Below are positions 8,784-14,419 of a stretch of 14,419 nt of DNA, one piece after another; position 1 is the first letter of the stretch, and each line of letters starts with the position of its first letter. Origin of the DNA: Hyphochytrium catenoides (taxonomy: Eukaryota; Sar; Hyphochytriomycetes; Hyphochytriales; Hyphochytriaceae); the NCBI GenBank assembly GCA_900088475.1, contig FLMG01000003.1, positions 1,081-15,499 of the forward strand, in the 5' to 3' direction. The notes under the pieces were generated by a model, which was not told the origin of the DNA, searched no databases, and was given only the letters and a program-made list of their open reading frames with translations. Made by a program: the position numbers and the translations under genes.

Positions 8784-10766
8784 GATCAAGCGTCCCGTCG
8801 GGCCAAAGTAAAGGAGAAGACGAGGCAAAGGAAGCACAGTACACTCTCCCTGGACGCTCCACTATTCAAAGCTATGCTTATAGCTCAAGGTCTTAGCATC
8901 TCCACAGATGTAGCAGGCCTATATGCCGCTGTGCTTAGGTGTTGGAACCCCAGAGTGGGCCTAGTACCATCCTTGAGGAGTCATACGGCAAATTAGAACC
9001 TTGGTCCTATTAAGACATATATAGCACGTCAGCATACATAAGAGGGAGGAGCCTCATGCTACATTGTCTCACCAGAGAGATCTGAAGCGGCAGCTGAAGG
9101 ATGTATTCGGCGATCGAAACTCGATTCTGCCCGCCAAGAATAATCCCTCAGCTCTCTGGGTTCAGACGATTGCAACTATTCTTCGCCTTTGTGTCCTCTG
9201 GCACAAGCACTATCAAAGATCGTCCTCGCCGTCTGAGGCAGGCCTTCTATTGCGCGCTTCCACGCTGCAGAACTCAGACGGAGACTGAAAAAAAAAAACT
9301 CAATTATCTCTTTTTCTATGGCGTCTGCAGTCTGCAGAAAGAGACAGAGAACTGCAATGGCAGTGTGGGGGGCAGACACAAAGGAGAGTTACACTTACGA
9401 ATTTACGAAAATAGGGCTAAGGTAGTGATGGTGCAACTACAGCTTTTTCCCACCAGAACCGAAAGTTATTAGTGCAACTATTGCATACATAAAGTACTCA
9501 GTACTCCTTATATTTGGTCATCCCCTTGAAGGAGGAGGAGCTGACCTACTAGCGGCCGCGTGCCGCGTGCTGGTGGTCGCTCAGCCGTCGCCATCGTCTT
9601 TGTCTAATCTTCTTCCGTCGTTGGGAGCTTCCTCTTGCTGCCTCCCACGGTGGGAGGATTGGTTTGAAGAAGGAGGAAATGGCTTAACAACAGCGTCAGC
9701 AGGCTATTAACAATGAGGTTCATTTTATAGTCAAGCTAGTTCCCTGACTACGGTCCATTCATATGTGTTGTCGTCTCCCTGTCCTTTGGGCGGTGAAGGA
9801 TTGCTGGCCCATAGATGCGTGTAAGTCTGATGTTAGCCGCAGCAACGGGAGGTAGGTAGAGCTGCGGCCTTTCTTCTTGCAAGAAGACCCTGTTGAATAG
9901 AATAGAGTTGGTGGAGCTAGCTCATCATCGCCTCATCACTTTATCAAGGCCTCGAGCCTCTGTTCCCATGGCCACTTGGACTCCGTATGATATCTTTCTT
10001 CTGCCTCCAGCAGTAGAGAGTCCTAGAGTCACCGAGCTTTAATGTTCGGCCTTGCCAGTTTTTGCTTGCTCCAATGAATGGGCCACGTCTTCCACGACGG
10101 AAGGGCGCAATCAGCGAACTGAAGCCGCTCCTATGTCCTCGTGAATGTGCTCGTGATGATAGTTCATGGAGGTTGGCGGTGAGGAGGAGCAGCATGTATA
10201 TTTTTGCTTGAAATTTTATGGTAGAAGGGCTGTTTTTCTATGGGCTGCCCCTCGACGTAGTCTGGCTTCTTCGTTTAGGTAGCAGAACAGTGCATTTCCT
10301 CTGTCGTCCCATGCTGTTCAGCGATGTTAGAAAAGAGGCCGGAAGGAATGGAGCGAAGTGCAAGAAAGAGAGAACATGATCCAAGACGAAGCTCGACAAC
10401 GCCAAGAACAGCAGCAAACGAAGAAAAAAAGCATTCCGGACTCGATAGCAAACCCCGAGCAGCAGCACGATGGTACTAGTCGAAGCCATCATAAGCGCGT
10501 CATACTTAGCCGACGAAGGACAGATAGTCCAGCCTATGCTCGAGCAAGAAGACCAAGGGCAAACTAACCATTCATGAAGCTTTTCAGCACTACAAGTCTG
10601 CTCCTTAGTTGGAGAGTGTGCACAGCCCACAGTGCTTTCGGCTTGCAGCCAGACAGCTCGCTAATCATCCACAATGTTGCAGTCATCCGTGAACGCCTGG
10701 ACGGATAGTTGTCATGCCTGTCGACGACGAGCAACACATGCTGTTAAACCATAATGCAAATGTCTG

Positions 10767-10840
10767 GGCCTGCAGCAAACCTCCAGCAACAGCCCAGGCA
10801 GCAGATGTGCGGCCTGCAGCAGACCTTCCTCAATAGCCCA
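10767..10840. repeat. Imperfect direct repeat, 30-bp core, period 44
   Basis: The stretch starting GGCCTGCAGCA at 10767-10796 recurs at 10811-10840 with about 25 of 30 positions identical. The end of the second copy overlaps the first unit of the neighbouring 30-bp tandem repeat. Confidence 0.7.
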
Positions 10841-10890
10841 CTACTCTCCTAAGTGGAGAGCAATAGCCCGCTACTCTCCTAAGTGAGGAG
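10831..10890. repeat. Two tandem 30-bp units with hairpin cores
   Basis: CAATAGCCC...CTACTCTCCTAAGTG units at 10831-10860 and 10861-10890 agree at 27 of 30 bases. Each can fold: copy 1 as CTCTCC/GGAGAG around TAAGT, and copy 2 as CTCCT/AGGAG around AAGTG. The copy-2 differences shift the stem but keep it pairable. Confidence 0.8.
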
Positions 10891-11192
10891 CAAGCACGCG
10901 GCACAGGGTCAATCCTTGCTCCTTGCGTGCGCAGCGGCGCAGACAGACTTTGATGCGATGACGGCGGCTGGAGACAGGTCGGAAGAGGCAGGCCAACAGC
11001 CAACAATGCGATGGGCGAAAGGAAGTCACTTTGGGAGGATCGAGGAAGGTCTTTAAGGAACCGCCTCTTTTTTTGGACAGAGATGTTTAACGACCTGACA
11101 GAGAGGAGTTTCAAGTATAGCGGCTAACGGCCATAGAAATGCAACTCTCAGTCTTGTCTCTCTCTGGTTGACACAGCTCGCCCTCTGCTCCA

Positions 11193-11494
11193 CTGTCACT
11201 CTTCTCTCTCTTTGTCTCTCTCTCTCTCCCATAGCTGGGCCCCTCTCATATCCACTCTCCTGGGCTCCAAGGATTGGCTTTGAGCAGCCCCGCACAAGTT
11301 CCTCAAGAGCGGGTTTGACGGCAGCAAATGCGAGGAGGAGGCCAACGCAAGAGAAGGAGAGGCAGGACGAACCCGCAGTGACTCTGTTCAAGCGCTGTCT
11401 ATCGGTCACCTTTCTTGCGGACTGTCTCACCCAGCTCCATCCTTCCTGTTCTGTGGATCGCAGTCCTGAGTCGAAGACGGGCTGGAAGAAGTAG
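11193..11494 (+). other. Acceptor-like site with open frame; candidate upstream exon of the receptor gene
   Basis: A pyrimidine tract (about 11193-11230) ends in CATAG at 11230-11234, just as the supported introns end. The frame after it stays open to TAG at 11492-11494 and translates as a basic, Ser/Arg/Glu-rich segment without a recognised domain. The receptor ATG at 11691 has its own in-frame upstream TGA near 11630, so if this exon is real it is more likely 5' UTR or an alternative 5' exon than an N-terminal extension. No convincing donor was found. Confidence 0.3.
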
Positions 11495-11690
11495 AATCTG
11501 ACAGATAACTATTGAGAAGCAGAAGGACGGTATAACAGGGTGGAAGCGTTAAGAGTGTTTAAGGAAAAAGAAGCGAGAAAGAGGCATCACCCGCGAAGGC
11601 ACGATGGTCTACAACTGCAGGCCATGATAACAATGAGGAGAAGAACATCTCAATCACTGCTCGAGGCGAATACGAAGGTGGAGCGATACA

Positions 11691-14304
11691 ATGGAAACAT
11701 TGGGAGGACTCTTCCGTTCCTTTCTGCGGCCCAGAGAAGAGAGAGCACATGAGCTCTCCGAAGCCCTTCTTGTCCTTCCTGTTGTCTCCTCTCTCCTTTC
11801 AATCTTGGGCTGTAGCTATGTTATTATCTCCATCCTGCGCTCTCATCGACGCAGTCCGGTGCGCCTCTCTGCACGGCTTGTGCTCTACATCGCCCTCTCC
11901 AACCTTCTCTGGGCTACCTTTGCAGCGTCTCTCTCTCTTCTGTCCCTCCCTTGCTGTTACAAAGATAGAGAAGGGACAGAAGATGATACGGTCCTTCTGT
12001 TGCTCGAAGCAGGCATGCTTTCTTTCTCTCTTACCTTCTCTCTGTGGGTCGCTGCGCTTGGGCATCATATTCTTTCTGTCTTTACCGCTGTAAAGCTCCA
12101 GACAGAGAGCGCACTGATCCGCCAGGAGCGAATCTATCACCTCTCTGTCTGGGGCCTAGGAGCAGTCTATCTTGCAGCTTCTGTCTCATATATAGCGAGT
12201 GCACATCTCTCTGCGCCTTCTTCTTCTTCTTCTTCCTCTCTCACCTCATCGCCTTACTTGGCTGTGTGGGTGGGACATCTCCTTCTCCTGTTCGTGATGT
12301 TTTGGCTGGTGGTGCTCCTCGTTGTTATTCAAAGAAAGAGTCCCCGCAGAACAAAGGTAAGCCAAGGTCTCACTATCATCTACTTCCAAGCTCTGCTCCC
12401 ACTTCCTCTTCTTCTGCAATGCCTCTATCGTCCCTTTCACATGTTGGCCTCGTCCTGTCCATTGTCTTATCAGCACTCTCATGCCTGAATTTCCAGCAGT
12501 AACTGACCCCTAATCCCTCCTCGTGTGTGTCTCTCTCTTCACGCCCCCATCGGATCTTCGTATTCATCTCACTCTTTTGCATCTCCCCTTCCCCAATCGC
12601 GTTTCTCTTCTTCCTCTCTCTTTCTCTGTCTCTCTCACTCTCTTTCACTCTCTCTCTCTTTTCTCTTTATTCGCGTATCTCCTACATCGCCAGGGAGCTG
12701 TGACAAGATACTGCGCTTACCTAATGGCGCTCACTATCTGCCTTGCTCCCTATTCTGTCTCACAAGTTATCTTCTCCCTCCAAGAGAGAGCGGAGTCCAA
12801 CGCAGAGAGTGAAGCGTCGCTATTCCTCTCTCAATCCTTCTTCTTACTCGCCTCTTGCAGTGGACTAGTGAACGCTGTACTCTACGGCATTAGCAGGCAA
12901 TGCGTCGAAAAAGTGCGCCGGAAGGTTTGTTGTACGCACGATGCCTTCCCCATGTATGACACAGCGATGCTTGCGCACCTTGCTGAGGAGGAAGGTGGAC
13001 TAGGAGATGTGGGAGGCGGAGTACCAGGAAGGAGGAGAAGTTCAGTGGGAGGACAACGTCAGTCTGTCCCTAAAGGCCGCCGGACCTCTCTCTCCTCTGC
13101 TCTCTTTCCTGATTTGGACAGCGTGGTCATCAACCTCACAGGCTTCAAACTCATTCGAGAGGTATGCAGATAGAGAGGGTAACTTGAGAGAGAGGAAGGG
13201 AGAGAGAGAGAGAGAGAGAGAGAAAGAGGGAGAGGGAGAGAGAGGGAAAGTGGGAGAGAGAGAGAAAGAGAGAGAGAGAGAAAGGGAGAGAGAGAGAGAA
13301 AGAAAAGAAGAACGAGAAAAGAGGAGAGAGATAGGTTCTATCCTAGTTTGGTGCGAGTTGAGGTCTAGAAGCCTTGCACTCTTCTCTGACTTCACTCTGG
13401 CTTTCTCTCACGACGTAGATTGGCAAGGGTGGCTCTGGCGTCGTCTACCTTGCGGAATGGAGAGGGACAAAGGTGGCTGCGAAGAGGCTTCTTTTCGAGG
13501 GCGATCTGTTTGTTAACGGTCTTGGAGAGAGAGAGACGAATGGGGATCGCAAGCCTAAACCGAGTTTGGGAGAGAGTGAAAAGGAGGAGAGAGGCAGCTC
13601 AGGAGAGGGAACGAAGAAGAGCTCAAGGGACAGCAGTCAGCAGAGTATCGCCCCTCCAGAGCTCACCAAGGACTTTCGTAGAGAAGCTGAGATACTGGCT
13701 AGCCTTCGTCATCCAAACATCGTAAGTCAAACAACGGTCAGAGAGAAAGAGAAAGAAAAGGGAGAGCACAAGAGAAAGAGAATGAGGGGACCCATAGCGA
13801 GTGGGAAGAGGAAACGAAATAGGTTTGAAGAGTGAGGGAGAGAGCGAAGAAGCCGAGTGCAGCCTGTGCAATGCCTAGCACTTGCACTTTTTGCTCTTCT
13901 ACTCAGCTCTCCCCACGCAGTTCCTTTTATCCCGACAATACTCTGGTGTACACTGTTCTTGGTTTCTCTCTCTCTTTCTCTCCCTGTGCCGTTCTCTCTC
14001 TCTCCCTGGGCCGCTCTCTCTCTCTCTCCCTGTGCCGCTCTCTCTCTCCCTGTGCCGCTCCCTCTCTCTCTCTGTGCGGCTCTCAACATCACTCCCTTTT
14101 TCTCTTTCTGCTTAGGTCTATTTCATGGCTTGCGGCTTCTTTGAAGGTTGCTGGTGGATTGTCAGCGAGTACTGTCCTCTTGGCTCCCTCCGTGATCTTC
14201 TCGCGGCAGATGGAGGACGAGTGGCTCCTGAGCTCTGGTCGAAGATGAGGGTCAGACTTGCTCTTGGAGCTGCCAGAGGACTTCAATTCCTGCATGAGAA
14301 CAAG
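11691..14304 (+). CDS. Seven-helix receptor (cAMP-receptor-like) fused to TKL-type protein kinase, 4 exons seen, 3' partial
   Basis: Exons 11691-12356, 12694-13161, 13419-13721 and 14116-14304, all joined in phase 0, give 542 residues before the frame leaves by a GTGCAC donor at 14305. Hydrophobic segments fit seven helices at about 25-49, 60-85, 101-132, 149-171, 187-213, 228-250 and 264-288. Helix 1 has SILGCSYVIISIL and helix 7 has SGLVNAVLYG, recalling the Dictyostelium cAMP-receptor family (GxxNxxxYG). No cleavable signal peptide is apparent. Cys301-Cys302 after helix 7 is a possible palmitoylation site. The linker (about 300-378) is basic and Ser-rich, with RRRSS (335-339) and RRTS (351-354). 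The kinase follows: glycine loop GKGGSGVV (380-387), lysine Lys400 in VAAK, helix-C Glu467 in FRREAEIL, LRHPNI (474-479), hinge IVSEYCPLGSL (494-504) and GAARGLQFLHENK ending at 542. A Ser/Glu/Lys-rich insert of about 60 residues separates the lysine from helix C. The catalytic loop, DFG and C-lobe lie beyond the window, so activity cannot be judged. The natural reading is a membrane receptor signalling by Ser/Thr phosphorylation; the ligand is unknown. Confidence 0.9.
13186..13331 (+). repeat. Long GA-rich polypurine tract inside receptor intron 2
   Basis: Sense-strand purines run 13186-13250 and 13252-13312, broken by one T and one C, then continue to 13331. The tract fills the 5' and middle part of the intron 13162-13418, while the last 50 bases before the acceptor are CT-rich. 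Open frames over it translate only to Glu/Arg or Ser/Leu repeats and are not genes. Confidence 0.9.
13978..14083 (+). repeat. CT-rich minisatellite with CCCTGTGCCGCT core in receptor intron 3
   Basis: About five variants of a 20-26-bp unit, a CCTGTGCCG-type core followed by a CT run, start near 13983, 14005, 14029, 14049 and 14072. They lie in the pyrimidine-rich 3' half of the intron 13722-14115, shortly before the acceptor at 14114-14115. Confidence 0.8.
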
Positions 14305-14341
14305 GTGCACTGAGCTCTTCTTTCTTCCTTCTTGAGATTTG

Positions 14342-14419
14342 CCTCTCTTTCTCTCTCTCACTTTCTCTCTCTCTTTCTCTCTCTCTCTCTTTCTCTCTCT
14401 CTTTTTCTCTCTCTCTCTC
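14342..14419 (+). repeat. CT microsatellite at window end, within receptor intron 4
   Basis: Almost pure CT/TTTC repeats run to the last base. They follow the donor at 14305, so they belong to an unfinished intron and fit its pyrimidine-rich body. The next kinase exon, expected to carry the HRD catalytic loop, lies outside. Confidence 0.9.

Larger units (their letters stand above)
8784..11192. other. Intergenic region between divergent syntaxin and receptor-kinase genes
   Basis: This holds the 5' side of the syntaxin gene and the far upstream side of the receptor-kinase gene. The short frames (for example 9944-10195 minus, 10238-10630 minus and 10358-10567 plus) match no family I know and overlap each other in opposite directions. 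Visible structure: an 11-nt A run at 9288-9298, a NotI-type GCGGCCGC near 9551, a 7-bp-stem hairpin at 9641-9657 (CCTCCCA, loop CGG, TGGGAGG) and tandem repeats around 10.8 kb. CT-rich intron-like tracts are rare here, unlike in the genes. Degraded mobile DNA is possible, but no transposase or reverse-transcriptase motif is visible. Confidence 0.5.

Noticed and set aside
9064-9288. 74-codon + strand frame before an A run
   Set aside because: It starts at TTG rather than ATG. The product is unknown, and the 11-A run at 9288-9298 has no target-site duplication or retroposon body to go with it.
10238-10630. 130-codon minus-strand frame, checked for retroelement motifs
   Set aside because: No reverse transcriptase, RNase H or integrase motif in any frame; an opposing + strand frame overlaps it.
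12044-12502. 152-codon frame overlapping receptor exon 1
   Set aside because: It is a shadow of the real receptor frame, which has seven-helix patterning and exact splice phase.
13042-13395. Minus-strand frame of Ser/Leu/Phe repeats
   Set aside because: It is the antisense reading of the GA tract and of the receptor linker exon.
13978-14083. Regular repeats considered as a CRISPR array
   Set aside because: The units are CT minisatellite variants without unique spacers, inside a eukaryotic intron.

Overview
This is nuclear DNA from an intron-rich eukaryote, probably a unicellular protist. Every gene I can support is cut by short GT-AG introns of about 80-400 bp, and most of these have long CT-rich tracts before the acceptor. 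The products are eukaryotic: a coiled-coil/PDZ protein, a Golgi-type syntaxin and a seven-helix receptor joined to a protein kinase. I cannot name the lineage. The receptor-kinase arrangement recalls the composite GPCRs known from oomycetes and some amoebae, but that does not fix the taxon. Both window ends are GA/CT microsatellites, so the window may be a contig whose assembly stopped at low-complexity sequence.

Layout. 1-2832: no gene I can support; CT-rich patches, one isolated acceptor-like site, and a purine-rich leader in the last 200 bp. 2833-6413 (+): a ten-exon gene for a 569-residue protein with a long coiled coil, a sequence resembling the CC1 box of dynein-activating adaptors, a Spindly-motif-like sequence, a cluster of Ser-Pro sites and a C-terminal PDZ domain. 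6414-6688: short convergent spacer. 6689-8783 (-): a seven-exon gene for a complete 312-residue syntaxin-5/Sed5-type Qa-SNARE, with a decayed tRNA-like sequence in its first intron. 8784-11690: about 2.9 kb with no recognisable gene, a small tandem-repeat patch near 10.8 kb, and a candidate upstream exon near 11.2-11.5 kb. 11691-14304 (+, continuing beyond the window): four exons encoding a cAMP-receptor-like seven-helix domain, a basic and Ser-rich cytoplasmic linker and the N-lobe of a TKL-type kinase.

The exon models rest on unbroken phase. The adaptor exons sum to 1710 nt and the syntaxin exons to 939 nt, both multiples of three, and the four receptor exons all join in phase 0. All three starts are ATGG with a purine at -3. 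Two products belong to membrane traffic (a Golgi t-SNARE and a possible dynein adaptor) and one to signalling, but nothing ties the three into one pathway and their adjacency may be chance.

The most interesting items are the seven-helix receptor/TKL-kinase fusion, the CC1-box-like coiled coil ending in a PDZ domain, and introns whose 5' half is purine-rich and 3' half pyrimidine-rich.
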